Notes: generated by a model not told the origin, from the letters alone. 64,000 bases of DNA from Stenotrophomonas lacuserhaii (GCF_014836545.1 NZ_JACSQS010000001.1:300928-364927), one strand, 5' to 3'; shown: positions 28,234-39,869, counted from the first letter of the stretch. A program made the numbers and translations.

Positions 28234-30770
28234 CAACACTGCGCGCCACCGTTCGCCTTCAGCTGCACGCCGGCTTCGATTTCGATGCGGCCGCTGCCCA
28301 GGTCGACTACTTCGCCCGGCTTGGCATCAGCCACCTTTACCTGTCCCCGATTGCCAGCGCCGTGCCGGGTTCGACGCACGGCTATGACAATGTCGATCCC
28401 ACCCGCATCAGCCCGGAGCTGGGCGGCGAGCAAGGCTTCCATCGACTGTCCGATGCCGCCCGACAGCATGGGATGGGCATCCTGCTGGACATCGTGCCCA
28501 ACCACATGGCGGTGCATCCTGCCAATCCGTGGTGGAACGATGTGCTGCGCAATGGCCGGCGCAGCGCACACGCAGGTTGGTTCGATATCGACTGGGACGC
28601 CCCGGAATGCGACGGCAGGCTGTGGCTGGCGGTGCTGGACAGGCCGTTGGCTGCCGCCCTTGCGGACGGCGCGCTGCATCTGGACATCGGTGGAGAAGGG
28701 CCCTGCCTGCGCCACCACGATCTGGCACTGCCGCTGTCGCCGCTGAGCTATCCGGCGCAGGCAGAAAGCTGGCCCGGTTGGATCGCGCGTTGCCAGCGCA
28801 GCCTTCAACGGATGCAGGATGTGCTGCAGCGGCAGGCGTATCGCCTGGGCTGGTGGCGTACCGGCGCCGACCATACGAACTACCGGCGCTTCTTCGACAT
28901 CGATGGCCTTGTCGCGCTGCGGATGGAGCTCCCGGAGGTCTTCGACGCCGTCCACGCATTGCCGCTGCGCCTGGTCGCCGAGGGCCATGTCGACGGTCTG
29001 CGCGTGGACCATGTCGATGGATTGGCTGATCCGCGGGGGTACCTGGGCCGGCTGCGCAGCGGCCTGGATCGGGCTGCCATAGCGTCCGGTCGGCCCGCCG
29101 AGGCGATCACCCTGCACGTGGAGAAGATCCTGGCCGATGACGAAGCGCTGCCCGCCGACTGGGCCTGCGACGGAACCACCGGCTACGATTTCATGGACCA
29201 GGTCGGGGCGCTGCTGCACGACAGCGAAGCCGGACCTGCCCTGCACGCACTCTGGCACTCGGTCAGCGGTGACGCCCGCAGCTTCGACCAGCACCAGCAG
29301 CAGGCGCGACTGCAGATGCTGCAGGGTTCGCTGCGCTGCGACTTCGACCGGCTGCTGCGGCTGCTTGACGCCCAGCGGCGGGCCGATCCCGCCGCGGCCG
29401 ACATCACCGGCGGCATGCTGGAACGGGCCCTGCGGGTGCTGTTGCAGCATTTTCCGGTCTACCGCACGCATGGCCTGCGCTCGGCAGCAGATCGGGCGTG
29501 GCTGGCGCGTGCCGCCGACGCCGCCGCCGCCCAGTTGGGGGAAGGTGACCGCGCCGCGCTCGAGCAGCTGTGTGTCTGGTTGTACGGGAATCCCGCCGTG
29601 CTGACCCGGTTTGAACAGCTGACCGCACCGCTGAATGCCAAGGCCGTTGAAGACACCGCGTTCTATCGCTACGGGCGGCTGCTGTCGCGCAACGAGGTCG
29701 GCAGTGATCCAGGCAGGCTGCACCTGCCGCTGGAGGAGTTCCTGCTGAGGGCGCGGCAACGCGCGCAGCAGTGGCCGCGCGCGTTGCTGGCGGTGGCAAC
29801 GCACGACCACAAGCGCGGTCCGGACGCGCGCTGTCGTCTGGCCGCGGTGAGCTGCAACCTCACGCACTGGTCAGCCCGGTTGGCGCAGTGGCACGAGCTC
29901 GCCACGCAGGCCGGTCGACCCTGTCCGCTGCCGGGTGCGGAGACCCTGATGCTGTGGCAGACGTTGCTGGCAAGTTGGCCCCTGCAGGCTGAACGCGTGG
30001 ATGCCGGCTTCATCGGCCGCGTTGACGGGTGGTTGCAGAAGGCCCTGCGCGAAGCAAAGCAGGTGAGCAGCTGGAGCGATCCGGATCGCGCGCTCGAACA
30101 GGCGGCATCGGACTGGCTGGCATGGCTGGGCAGCAGCCCGCAGGCGGCGCCGCTGCGCTCGGCACTGGACGCGTTCGTGCACGCCATCGCACCGCACGCC
30201 GCGCGGCTGGGGCTGGTGCAGCTGGCGTTGCAGCTGTGCTGCCCCGGGGTACCGGATCTGTACCAAGGCAACGAAGGCTGGGACACCAGCCTGGTGGATC
30301 CGGACAACCGACGCGAGGTCGACTACCTGCAGCGGCGCGCATGGCTCGGCTCGCCGCCAGACTGGCAGCAGGCCCTGCAGGAGCACTGGAGCGGGGGCAG
30401 TGCCAAGGCGCTGCTGCTGGCGACCCTGCTCCGTCATCGCGCTGCGGTGCCATCGCTGTTCGCCGATGGCTCGCTGACGCTGCTGTCTGCCACCGCCGGC
30501 GCGTGGGTCCTGTCGCGCCAGCTCGGTGACCACCAACTGCTGCTGGTGCTCGACACGACGGCACGGCTGGAAACGCCCCTGGCGCCGGGCACGCTGTTGC
30601 GCGAAGAGGATAGCGAGCGCGCCCGCGTCGGCCTGCCCGCGGGCCACTGGCGCAGCCTGCTGGACGCGCGCCGCTGCGAGGGTGGGGATGACATCGAGGC
30701 CGATGCGCTGCTGGACGGGGCGCCGCTGGCGATATGGGTATTGGACAACGGAGAGAATGATGGACGCTGA
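28230..30770 (+). CDS. treY: Malto-oligosyltrehalose synthase TreY
   Basis: This 846-residue GH13 enzyme rearranges the reducing-end bond of maltodextrins to give a terminal trehalose unit. Family motifs include YLSPIASAVPGSTHGYDNVD, DIVPNHMAVHPANPWW, VDGLRVDHVDGLADPRGYL and LHVEKILADDEALP. TreZ then releases the trehalose. Start and stop overlap malQ and the DUF2934 gene. Confidence 0.95.
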   Translation: MTTLRATVRLQLHAGFDFDAAAAQVDYFARLGISHLYLSPIASAVPGSTHGYDNVDPTRISPELGGEQGFHRLSDAARQHGMGILLDIVPNHMAVHPANPWWNDVLRNGRRSAHAGWFDIDWDAPECDGRLWLAVLDRPLAAALADGALHLDIGGEGPCLRHHDLALPLSPLSYPAQAESWPGWIARCQRSLQRMQDVLQRQAYRLGWWRTGADHTNYRRFFDIDGLVALRMELPEVFDAVHALPLRLVAEGHVDGLRVDHVDGLADPRGYLGRLRSGLDRAAIASGRPAEAITLHVEKILADDEALPADWACDGTTGYDFMDQVGALLHDSEAGPALHALWHSVSGDARSFDQHQQQARLQMLQGSLRCDFDRLLRLLDAQRRADPAAADITGGMLERALRVLLQHFPVYRTHGLRSAADRAWLARAADAAAAQLGEGDRAALEQLCVWLYGNPAVLTRFEQLTAPLNAKAVEDTAFYRYGRLLSRNEVGSDPGRLHLPLEEFLLRARQRAQQWPRALLAVATHDHKRGPDARCRLAAVSCNLTHWSARLAQWHELATQAGRPCPLPGAETLMLWQTLLASWPLQAERVDAGFIGRVDGWLQKALREAKQVSSWSDPDRALEQAASDWLAWLGSSPQAAPLRSALDAFVHAIAPHAARLGLVQLALQLCCPGVPDLYQGNEGWDTSLVDPDNRREVDYLQRRAWLGSPPDWQQALQEHWSGGSAKALLLATLLRHRAAVPSLFADGSLTLLSATAGAWVLSRQLGDHQLLLVLDTTARLETPLAPGTLLREEDSERARVGLPAGHWRSLLDARRCEGGDDIEADALLDGAPLAIWVLDNGENDGR

Positions 30771-30925
30771 GGAACGCAAACGGCGTACGGCCGCGCTGGC
30801 TCACCAGATCTGGGAGGCCGAAGGGCGTCCGGACGGCCAACAGGTACGCCACTGGCAGATGGCCGAGCGCCTGGTGCTGGCCGATATCGAAGCCGCCCAT
30901 GGCAAGCAACCGGAGGAGGCAGCCG

Positions 30926-30939
<14 letters not shown>
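30760..30939 (+). CDS. Small DUF2934 protein
   Basis: This 59-residue charged protein fits the DUF2934 family (RRTAALAHQIWEAEGRPDGQ, then HWQMAERLVLAD). The function is unknown; members often sit beside glycogen and trehalose genes. The ATG at 30760 has GGAG six bases upstream, and the adjacent ATG at 30757 is closer than usual. The gene overlaps treY at its start and carries the ribosome binding site of glgX near its end, so it may serve translational coupling as well as encode a protein. Confidence 0.78.
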
Positions 30940-33031
<2,092 letters not shown>

Positions 33032-33038
33032 AGGCGGT

Positions 33039-33075
33039 GGGCAGGTGGCGCATCCGGCGGACGCGCCACCTGCCC
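33039..33075. terminator. 13-bp perfect hairpin after glgX
   Basis: GGGCAGGTGGCGC (33039-33051) pairs exactly with 33063-33075 around an 11-base loop, starting eight bases after the glgX stop. There is no T-run. It is the likely end, or an RNA-stabilising end, of the glycogen/trehalose operon. Confidence 0.6.
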
Positions 33076-33194
33076 GCAAACGGTGTCAAAGCGCAACAAA
33101 CCATCCCGTCACGTTCCGTTGCGGTGCACTGCGTCCATCATCGTGCTGTATTCATGGCGCCGCGATGTGGCGGGGCTACTCCTGGAGGCAGTGT

Positions 33195-33596
33195 GTGACG
33201 GTGACGAACGTGGACAATGGCGGGCTGGCGGGCAAGCGGATACTGGTCGCCGAAGACGAATACAACATCGCCATGTTCCTGGTGGAATATCTGCAGATGA
33301 AGGACGTCGACGTGGTCGGTCCTGCCGGAAACCTCAAGGCGCTCGATGCGCTGCTGGACGCCCAAGCGGTGGACGGCGCGCTGCTGGACATCAATCTCGG
33401 CGGGGAGCTGGTATATCCGCTGGCGGACCGCCTGCGCGATGGCAACATTCCCTTCGTGCTGACGTCGGGTTACGACGACAACGTACCTGAGCGCTTTGCC
33501 GATGCCCCGCGCTGCGGCAAGCCCTACCGCCTGGAAGCATTGACCCACGCACTGGAACAGGCGCTGCAGGCACGCCACGTGCCCGGCAGCAGCTGA
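33195..33596 (+). CDS. Single-domain response regulator
   Basis: This 133-residue stand-alone receiver has acidic residues in VAEDE, the phospho-acceptor Asp65 (GALLDINLGG), a Ser in LTSGYDD and the conserved Lys in CGKPYRLEAL. The pattern is that of receivers paired with HWE-family kinases. The GTG at 33195 has GGAGG six bases upstream. The HWE kinase starts seven bases after its stop, so they form a pair. It lacks an output domain and probably acts through protein contact or as a phosphate sink. Confidence 0.9.
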   Translation: MTVTNVDNGGLAGKRILVAEDEYNIAMFLVEYLQMKDVDVVGPAGNLKALDALLDAQAVDGALLDINLGGELVYPLADRLRDGNIPFVLTSGYDDNVPERFADAPRCGKPYRLEALTHALEQALQARHVPGSS

Positions 33597-33603
33597 CTTG
33601 GCC

Positions 33604-35601
33604 ATGGCCAGCCATCTGAATCCGCGCCTTGCGCCGCAGTCCGGCCGTCCGGTCGATCATGCGGGGTTGATGGGCACAGGCGTCCGCGGCGGGATGCGCG
33701 AGCGCATCCAGGCCCATGACTGGGCGGGCTCACCGCTGGGGAGCATGGATGACTGGCCCCCGCACCTGCGCGCCTGCGTGGACCTGATGGCTGCCCACGG
33801 CTTCCCGATGATCGCGCTGTGGGGCCCCGACCTGCTCCAGATATACAATGATGGGTACGCTGAAATCATGGCGGAGAAGCACCCGGCCGGGCTGGGCCAG
33901 CCGACGGCGGAATGCTGGCCGGAAGTCTGGCACATCAATGAACCGCTCTACGAAGAGGTGTGGCAGGGCAGGACCCTGACATTTTCCGACAAATGCTATC
34001 CCCTGCGCCGCCACGGCCGCTTGCAGGATGTGTGGTTCACCATCACCTACAGCCCGATGCGCGACTGCGATGGCTCGATCAGCGGCGTGCTGGTGACCAT
34101 GTTCGATACCAGTGCCGAGCACGTGGCGCGGCTGGAGCGCGAGCGTACCGAGCGGGAGCTGCGACAGACCAATGCCGCGTTGCAGGCCAACGAGGAGCGG
34201 TTCCACCAGTTTGCCGCCGCTTCGTCCGATGCGCTGTGGATCCGCGATGCCGACAGCCTGGACACCGAGCTGCTGAGCACCGCCTTCGATGCGGTGTACG
34301 GGCTGCGCCCCGGGCAGGCATCAGGCGCGCTGCGCTGCTGGGCGGCGCGCGTAGTGCCCGATGACCGGCAAGCCGCCATTGATGCGGTAACCGGAGTGCG
34401 CGATGGCCTGCCGCGCGTCCATGAGTTCCGCGTGCAGCGCGAGGACGACAGCCGGTTCCGTTGGGTGCGTGACACCGTTTTTCCACTGTTCGACCAGCAG
34501 GGACGGGTCAGCCGGATCGCCGGCATCGCCCGCGATGTCACCGAAGAACGACGCTGGGCCGAGCATCAATCCGTGCTGGTGGCCGAACTGCAGCACCGGG
34601 TACGCAACATCATGGCCACCATCGGCTCGATCACCCTGCGCACCCGCGAATCGGCAACCAGCGTGGATGACTACGCGCAACGCCTGTCCGGCCGGGTGAT
34701 GTCACTGGCACGTACGCAGGCCCTGCTGACCCGCGCCGGCAACGTAGGCATCGATCTGCGGGGCCTGCTCAACGACGAGCTCTCTTCTTCGTCCTACGGC
34801 GCGCAGCGGGTCGTGCTGCACGGACCGACCGTCATGGTGCCGCCGAAGGCGGCCGAGGTGATGTCGCTGGCCATCCACGAACTGGCCACCAATGCGTTCC
34901 GGCATGGCGCACTGCGCGACCCTGACGGCAGGCTGGAGGTCAGCTGGCAGGTGCGCGAGGACCCGCAGCAGCAGCGCTGGGTCGACCTGCACTGGGTTGA
35001 AACCCATGCTGCACGGCCCGGTTGGGAACCGCCGGCCCGCCGCGGCTTCGGCACCTCGCTGATCGAAGACCGGATTCCGTATGAGCTGGAAGGCGAGGGC
35101 CATCTGCAGGTGGCTGAGGAGGGGACCGAGGCACGCATCTCCTTCCCGTTGCGGCATCGCGACAGCATCCTGCAGACGGACGCGCCGCAGGGCACGGCCA
35201 TTGCCGGTGGTTCGGTCGATCTGGGCGACGCCGGGCTGCTTGCCGGTCATCGCGTCCTGGTGGTGGAGGATGATTTCTATCTCGCCCATGACACCGCCAC
35301 TGCGCTGCGCAGCGCCGGCGCCGTGGTGCAGGGACCGTGCTCGACCCTGCAGGCCGCGCTGCAGCGGCTGGATGGCGGCGGGGTGGATGCGGCGGTAATC
35401 GACATCAACCTCGGGCAGGGTGCCGAGACCGGAGTCATCGCTGCCCTGCAACGGGCAGGGCTGCCGTTCGTGGTGGTCACCGGCTATGACGAAGGGGCTG
35501 CCTCGCTCGAAGCGGGTCGCTTCGTGCGGCTGCAGAAGCCGGCTACGCCGGCAGGAATCGCCCGCGCGCTTGCGCGTCTGGTGCACGCCGGGACGGCCTG
35601 A
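33604..35601 (+). CDS. HWE-family hybrid histidine kinase (PAS-PAS-HWE_HK-REC)
   Basis: This 665-residue soluble protein has two PAS-type sensory regions (about 35-175 and 195-315) and an HWE kinase core with His331 in AELQHRVRNIMATI. The kinase core continues with ELATNAFRHGALRD and the diagnostic W-x-E in LHWVETH. A C-terminal receiver carries Asp600 (AAVIDINLGQG). The second PAS ends in a PAC-like stretch (RISGIARDVTEE-type: RIAGIARDVTEER). No membrane helix is seen. Position after the glg operon suggests, but does not prove, a link to carbon storage or stress signalling. Confidence 0.9.
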   Translation: MASHLNPRLAPQSGRPVDHAGLMGTGVRGGMRERIQAHDWAGSPLGSMDDWPPHLRACVDLMAAHGFPMIALWGPDLLQIYNDGYAEIMAEKHPAGLGQPTAECWPEVWHINEPLYEEVWQGRTLTFSDKCYPLRRHGRLQDVWFTITYSPMRDCDGSISGVLVTMFDTSAEHVARLERERTERELRQTNAALQANEERFHQFAAASSDALWIRDADSLDTELLSTAFDAVYGLRPGQASGALRCWAARVVPDDRQAAIDAVTGVRDGLPRVHEFRVQREDDSRFRWVRDTVFPLFDQQGRVSRIAGIARDVTEERRWAEHQSVLVAELQHRVRNIMATIGSITLRTRESATSVDDYAQRLSGRVMSLARTQALLTRAGNVGIDLRGLLNDELSSSSYGAQRVVLHGPTVMVPPKAAEVMSLAIHELATNAFRHGALRDPDGRLEVSWQVREDPQQQRWVDLHWVETHAARPGWEPPARRGFGTSLIEDRIPYELEGEGHLQVAEEGTEARISFPLRHRDSILQTDAPQGTAIAGGSVDLGDAGLLAGHRVLVVEDDFYLAHDTATALRSAGAVVQGPCSTLQAALQRLDGGGVDAAVIDINLGQGAETGVIAALQRAGLPFVVVTGYDEGAASLEAGRFVRLQKPATPAGIARALARLVHAGTA

Positions 35602-35767
35602 TTCCCTGATGCGCGGAATCCTGAAACGCCGCCTCGCCTGCCTTGCTCGAATACCCCGGCGCCGCCGTCACGGGGCGTTCCCGTAACGCAGGCCAGCGGG
35701 CGGCGATGCTGGGACGGGGGCAGACGGCAATGCTAGCCTTTACTCCCCCTGCAATGCTGCCCCGCCC

Positions 35768-36460
35768 ATGGATTACCGGCTTTTCCTGTTCGACCTGGAC
35801 GACACGCTGCTGGATTTCCGCGCATCCGAACGGCTCTCCTTCGCCCGTACGCTGTCCAGCCTCGGTGTCGAAGCGGCGGTGGACCCGCTGTATGCCACCT
35901 ACCAGCAGTGCAACCGTGCGCTGTGGGAGGCGCTGGAGCAGGGAAGGGTGGACAAGGATTTTCTCAAGGTCGAGCGCTTCGGGCGCCTGTTCGCCGCGCA
36001 TGCCATCGACGCCGATCCGGCGCGCGCCGGCCAGGTCTACCTGGATTGGTTGCCGCAGACGGTGGTACTGGTGGATGGTGCACGCGCCGCCTGCGAAGCG
36101 TTGGCGGCGATCGGCGAGATCGGCATCATCACCAACGGCATCGAGCAGGTGCAGCGTCGGCGCATCGCGGTATCCGGGCTGGCCGACCTGATCAGCTTCG
36201 TGGCGACGTCCGAAGCCTGCGGCCACGCCAAGCCGGACGTGCGTTTCTTCGCTTACGCCACCGCCATGGCCCGTGCTTTCCAACCGCAGCGCACGATCAT
36301 CATCGGTGATCGGCTGGAAGCGGACATCCTGGGTGCCAACCGCTTCGGGATCCACAGCTGCTGGTTCAATCCGGACGCTGTTGCGCTCACCGGCGAGGCC
36401 CTGCCGACCTGGCAGGTTGAAAAGCTCAGTGACCTGCCCGCCGTGCTTGGTGTGAGCTGA
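35768..36460 (+). CDS. yjjG: YjjG-type HAD nucleotidase
   Basis: This is a 230-residue HAD-superfamily phosphatase. The catalytic motif FDLDDTLLDF gives Asp9 and Asp11, motif II is IGIITNG, the lysine is in CGHAKPDVRFF and motif III is IIIGDRLEADILGA. Overall sequence fits the YjjG pyrimidine 5'-nucleotidase group, which removes phosphate from non-canonical nucleoside monophosphates. An extended -10-like TGCTAGCCT lies at 35731-35739, giving a weak promoter candidate. No operon partner is obvious. Confidence 0.83.
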   Translation: MDYRLFLFDLDDTLLDFRASERLSFARTLSSLGVEAAVDPLYATYQQCNRALWEALEQGRVDKDFLKVERFGRLFAAHAIDADPARAGQVYLDWLPQTVVLVDGARAACEALAAIGEIGIITNGIEQVQRRRIAVSGLADLISFVATSEACGHAKPDVRFFAYATAMARAFQPQRTIIIGDRLEADILGANRFGIHSCWFNPDAVALTGEALPTWQVEKLSDLPAVLGVS

Positions 36461-36597
36461 ACCCTCGGCCGGGCGCGGCGCTGCGCCTGCTTCTGCGCAA
36501 GGATGCACGGCACGCACACGCCGGCATTGCAGGACGCTTACATGGCAGCCTCTACGGTGGGGTTTCACGCCGTAGCGCACCACACAGAGGAAAGACC

Positions 36598-37017
36598 ATG
36601 ACCGAGCACGCTCCCATCCCCGAAGGCACGTTGATTGTTGTCGCCGACGGCGGCTCGGCCCGCGTTTTCACCAATGTCGGCAGCAAGACCGAGCTCAAGC
36701 TCAAGCAGCAGGACGAACTGGTGCTGCGCGACGTCAGCCAAGCCGGCGTCTCCGGACAGGGGCCTTCCGGTGCGGTGCCCAAGGACATGAGCATCGCCCA
36801 GCTCAACGAGGCGACGTTCGCCAAGCAGCTGGCCGAGCAGTTGAACGATGATGCCCTGAACAACCGCTACACCCACCTGGTGCTGGTGGCCGATCCGCAG
36901 ACACTTGGCCGGATCCGTCCGCAGCTGCACAAAGAAGTGCAATCGCGGCTGGTGCGTGACCTGGCCAAGGATCTCACCAACGCACCGCTGGAAGACATCC
37001 AGCGCGCACTGGGCTGA
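36598..37017 (+). CDS. Host-attachment (AtsE-like) family protein
   Basis: This 139-residue soluble protein resembles the family named after Agrobacterium AtsE, which has been linked to attachment to plant cells. Seen are TLIVVADGGSARVFTN near residue 12 and HLVLVADPQTLGRIRPQLHK near residue 95. The biochemical role is unknown; the fold resembles release-factor-like nucleases without their key residues. AGAGGA lies six bases before the ATG. It is three bases ahead of a thioredoxin gene and probably co-transcribed with it. Confidence 0.78.
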   Translation: MTEHAPIPEGTLIVVADGGSARVFTNVGSKTELKLKQQDELVLRDVSQAGVSGQGPSGAVPKDMSIAQLNEATFAKQLAEQLNDDALNNRYTHLVLVADPQTLGRIRPQLHKEVQSRLVRDLAKDLTNAPLEDIQRALG

Positions 37018-37020
37018 GTC

Positions 37021-37344
37021 ATGACAATGCCTGCAGGAACGCCGCAACCGGAGCCACTGCGATCGGCTGTAGATGCCAGCGAGGGCTGGCTTCTGCTTGA
37101 GTTCGGAGCGACATGGTGCGGTCACTGCCAGGCCGCCAGGCCGGTGGTGCAGGCGTTCGTGCAGGGTCATGCGCTTGACCACCTGTGGGTGGAGGATGGC
37201 AAGGGGCGCCCGCTTGGGCGCTCGTTTGCGGTCAAGCTGTGGCCCACGCTGATCCTGCTGCGTGACGGGCAGGAGGTGGCGCGGGTGGTCCGTCCGCTGC
37301 GCGAGCAGGACCTCGCGCCGCTGCAGAATGCGATGGCGGTCTAG
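37021..37344 (+). CDS. Thioredoxin-family protein
   Basis: This 107-residue cytoplasmic thioredoxin fold has the active site FGATWCGHCQAARPV (Cys-Gly-His-Cys near residues 37-40) and a later LWPTLILLRDGQ with the cis-proline. The CGHC dithiol differs from the usual CGPC of thioredoxin and is more like disulphide isomerases, so its redox potential may be higher. It has no signal peptide. It follows the host-attachment gene by three bases. Confidence 0.87.
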   Translation: MTMPAGTPQPEPLRSAVDASEGWLLLEFGATWCGHCQAARPVVQAFVQGHALDHLWVEDGKGRPLGRSFAVKLWPTLILLRDGQEVARVVRPLREQDLAPLQNAMAV

Positions 37345-37384
37345 CAACAACGCAATGCAGCATGAACGACGCGCGCGGCGATGC

Positions 37385-37390
37385 TAGGAT
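37385..37390 (+). promoter_or_regulatory. Weak extended -10 candidate before the GH92 gene
   Basis: TGcTAGGAT at 37382-37390 resembles an extended -10 element about 22 bases ahead of the GH92 start. The best -35 with a 17-base spacer, ATGAAC at 37362-37367, is poor, so this is only a candidate. Confidence 0.3.
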
Positions 37391-37412
37391 CAGGTTTCCT
37401 GAATCGATCTAA

Positions 37413-39776
37413 ATGCCGCCCATGCCAAACCGTGCGAAGCGTCGATGGATACTTCTTGCTGCCGCAATGCTGCTGGGCTCAACGGCAACAGCGGCCGATG
37501 CTGCCAGCGTGGGTGAGCGCGCCTTCGCTGCCGTCGATCCGTTCATCGGCACGGCGGGAGAGGGGCATACCTATCCCGGTGCCACCGTGCCGTTCGGCAT
37601 GGTGCAGCTGAGCCCGGACACCCGCATCCAGCCACGCGAAAAGGCCTATGACTGGGCCGCCGGTTACCGCCACGACGACACCAGCATCGTGGGCTTCTCG
37701 CACACTCATTTCTCAGGCTCTGGCCATTCCGACCTCGGCGATGTCCTGCTGATGCCCTACACCGGCGAGCCCGGGCTGGAACGCGGCGACCCGGACAAGC
37801 CGCGCAGTGGTTACGCGTCGCGCTTCAGCCACAAGGACGAGCGCGCCGAGCCGGGCTATTACGCAGTGAACCTGGACGACTACCGCGTACGCGCCGAGCT
37901 GACCGCGAGCGAGCGCGTCGGCGTGCACCGCTATCGTTTCCCGGCAGGGGAGCAGGCCAAGGTGCTGCTGGACCTGCGCACCAGCCTGTACGACTACCCC
38001 GGAAAGATCCTGTGGTCGCGCCTGCGCGTGCATGCAGACGGCACGGTAACCGGCTTCCGCGAAACCCGGGGCTGGGCACCGGGGCGCCAGTTGTACTTCG
38101 CGATGCGTTTCTCGCGTCCGGCCACCGGGCATGCGCTGCACAACACCGAAACCGACATCGCCTACAAGGGCTTCCCGCCGCCGGGGCACGGCTCGCCGCT
38201 GCAGCGGGCACAGGTGGAAGGCCGCCAACTGGTGGCGACCTTTGATTTTGGCAAGCTCGACGGTCCGCTGGTGGTGAAGGTGGCCATTTCCTCGGTGAGC
38301 GAGGCAGGTGCAATCACCAACCTGGATGCCGAGGTGCCGGCGTTCGACTTCGACCGCGTACGCGCCGATGCGAAAAAGAAGTGGATGGAAGCGCTAGCGG
38401 TGGTGGACATCGAAGCGCCGTTGCCGGACCGCCGCAGCGCTTACACCGCGCTGTACCACTCGCTGCTCGGGCCGACCCTGTCGATGGACGTGGATGGGCA
38501 GTACCGTGGTCCGGACAATGCGGTGCACCGTGCCGAAGGGTTCCGCCACCATTCGACGTTCTCGCTGTGGGATACCTATCGCGCCCTGCATCCGCTGCTG
38601 ACCCTGGTGCAGCCGGAGCAGCGCAACAGTGATTTCATCAATTCGCTGATCGCCCACCAGGCGCACAGCCCCTACGGCATGCTGCCGGTGTGGTCGTTCC
38701 ATGGCCAGGAAACCTGGTGCATGATCGGCTACCACGCGGTGCCGGTGATCGCCGATGCCTACCTGAAGGGCATCCGCGGCTTCGATGCCGACAAGGCGCT
38801 GGAGGCGATGGTCGCCACCGCCAATTACGGTCCCTACGACGGCATCGCGCAGTATCGCGAGCTGGGGTGGGTGCCGATCGACGAGGAAGGCGAGGCCGCC
38901 AGCAAGACGCTGGAGTATGCCTTCGACGACTGGACCATCGCACGCATGGCGCAGGCGATGGGTCGCACCGAGGTCGCCGCCGAGTTCGGCAAGCGCGCGG
39001 GCAACTGGCGTCATGCGTTCGACAAGGAGACCGGCTTCATGCGCGCGCGCAAGCGCGACGGCAGTTTCCGCACCCCGTTCGATCCGTCGGCCAGCGGCTA
39101 TGGCACTGATTACACCGAAGGCAACGCCTGGCAGTATTCCTGGTACGTGCCGCAGGACGTGCAGGGCCTGGCCGATGCACACGGCGGCAGTGACGCGCTG
39201 TTGAAGCGGCTGGACCAAGTGTTCGAGGCCAAGGTCGACCCGGCCGTGTTCGAGCACATGGAAGACATCACCGGGCTGATCGGCTGGTATGCGCACGGCA
39301 ACGAGCCCAGCCACCACGTAGCCTACCTGTACGCCCATGCAGGCCAGCCGTGGCGCACCCAGGCACGCCTGAAGCAGATCATGGACACCCAGTACGCCGA
39401 TCGCCCCGATGGCCTGGCAGGCAATGACGACCTCGGCCAGATGTCGGCGTGGTATCTGTTCACCGCGCTGGGTTTCTATCCGGTGGCACCGGGCAGTGGC
39501 GAGTACATCATCGGCCGGCCGTTCCTGCCCAAGGCGACCTTGAACCTGCCCAATGGCAGGGTCTTCACCATCGTCGCCGAAGGACTGACGGCAGGACACG
39601 GCTACATTGCCTCGGCCACGCTCAACGGCAAGCCGCTGCAGCGTGCGTTCCTGCGCCACGACGAGATCATCGCCGGGGGCGAGCTGCGATTCGTGATGCA
39701 GGCCGAACCCAACACCGCATGGCCCGGAAAAAACGCCGAACGGCCGTATTCGATGTCCCGCGCGCTGCAGCAGTAA
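37413..39776 (+). CDS. GH92 family alpha-mannosidase, secreted
   Basis: This 787-residue enzyme has an N-terminal signal peptide (basic RAKRRW, then a hydrophobic stretch ending ...ADAA). GH92 motifs run through it: DPFIGTAGEGHTYPGATVPF, GFSHTHFSGSG, SFHGQETWCMIGYHAVPV, GTDYTEGNAWQYSWYVPQDV and GNDDLGQMSAWYLF. GH92 enzymes are calcium-dependent exo-alpha-mannosidases, often alpha-1,2, that trim N-glycan-type mannosides; here it probably acts in the periplasm. ATG 37422 is an alternative start. No adjacent glycan-use genes are present. Confidence 0.9.
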   Translation: MPPMPNRAKRRWILLAAAMLLGSTATAADAASVGERAFAAVDPFIGTAGEGHTYPGATVPFGMVQLSPDTRIQPREKAYDWAAGYRHDDTSIVGFSHTHFSGSGHSDLGDVLLMPYTGEPGLERGDPDKPRSGYASRFSHKDERAEPGYYAVNLDDYRVRAELTASERVGVHRYRFPAGEQAKVLLDLRTSLYDYPGKILWSRLRVHADGTVTGFRETRGWAPGRQLYFAMRFSRPATGHALHNTETDIAYKGFPPPGHGSPLQRAQVEGRQLVATFDFGKLDGPLVVKVAISSVSEAGAITNLDAEVPAFDFDRVRADAKKKWMEALAVVDIEAPLPDRRSAYTALYHSLLGPTLSMDVDGQYRGPDNAVHRAEGFRHHSTFSLWDTYRALHPLLTLVQPEQRNSDFINSLIAHQAHSPYGMLPVWSFHGQETWCMIGYHAVPVIADAYLKGIRGFDADKALEAMVATANYGPYDGIAQYRELGWVPIDEEGEAASKTLEYAFDDWTIARMAQAMGRTEVAAEFGKRAGNWRHAFDKETGFMRARKRDGSFRTPFDPSASGYGTDYTEGNAWQYSWYVPQDVQGLADAHGGSDALLKRLDQVFEAKVDPAVFEHMEDITGLIGWYAHGNEPSHHVAYLYAHAGQPWRTQARLKQIMDTQYADRPDGLAGNDDLGQMSAWYLFTALGFYPVAPGSGEYIIGRPFLPKATLNLPNGRVFTIVAEGLTAGHGYIASATLNGKPLQRAFLRHDEIIAGGELRFVMQAEPNTAWPGKNAERPYSMSRALQQ

Positions 39777-39794
39777 CCGGCGCACCGTGTCCGG

Positions 39795-39869
39795 GTAGCG
39801 CCGACCCGTGGTCGGCGGAACGCCCCCTCCAACGGCCCGCTGCGCTCGCCGACCATGGGTCGGCGCTAC
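39795..39869. repeat. Head-to-head pair of SMAG-type repeats
   Basis: GTAGCGCCGACC...GGTCGGCG (39795-39818) and, in inverted orientation, GCCGACC...GGTCGGCGCTAC (39848-39869) form a dimeric REP-like element with a GTAG head at each end. This architecture matches the GTAG-headed SMAG repeats described in Stenotrophomonas. The right hairpin is followed by CTTTTTATTTTTTAG, so it also makes a good Rho-independent terminator for the GH92 gene. Confidence 0.85.

Noticed and set aside
36527-36558. TTGCAG...TACGGT as a promoter for the host-attachment gene
   Set aside because: The 20-base spacer is too long and the boxes are weak.
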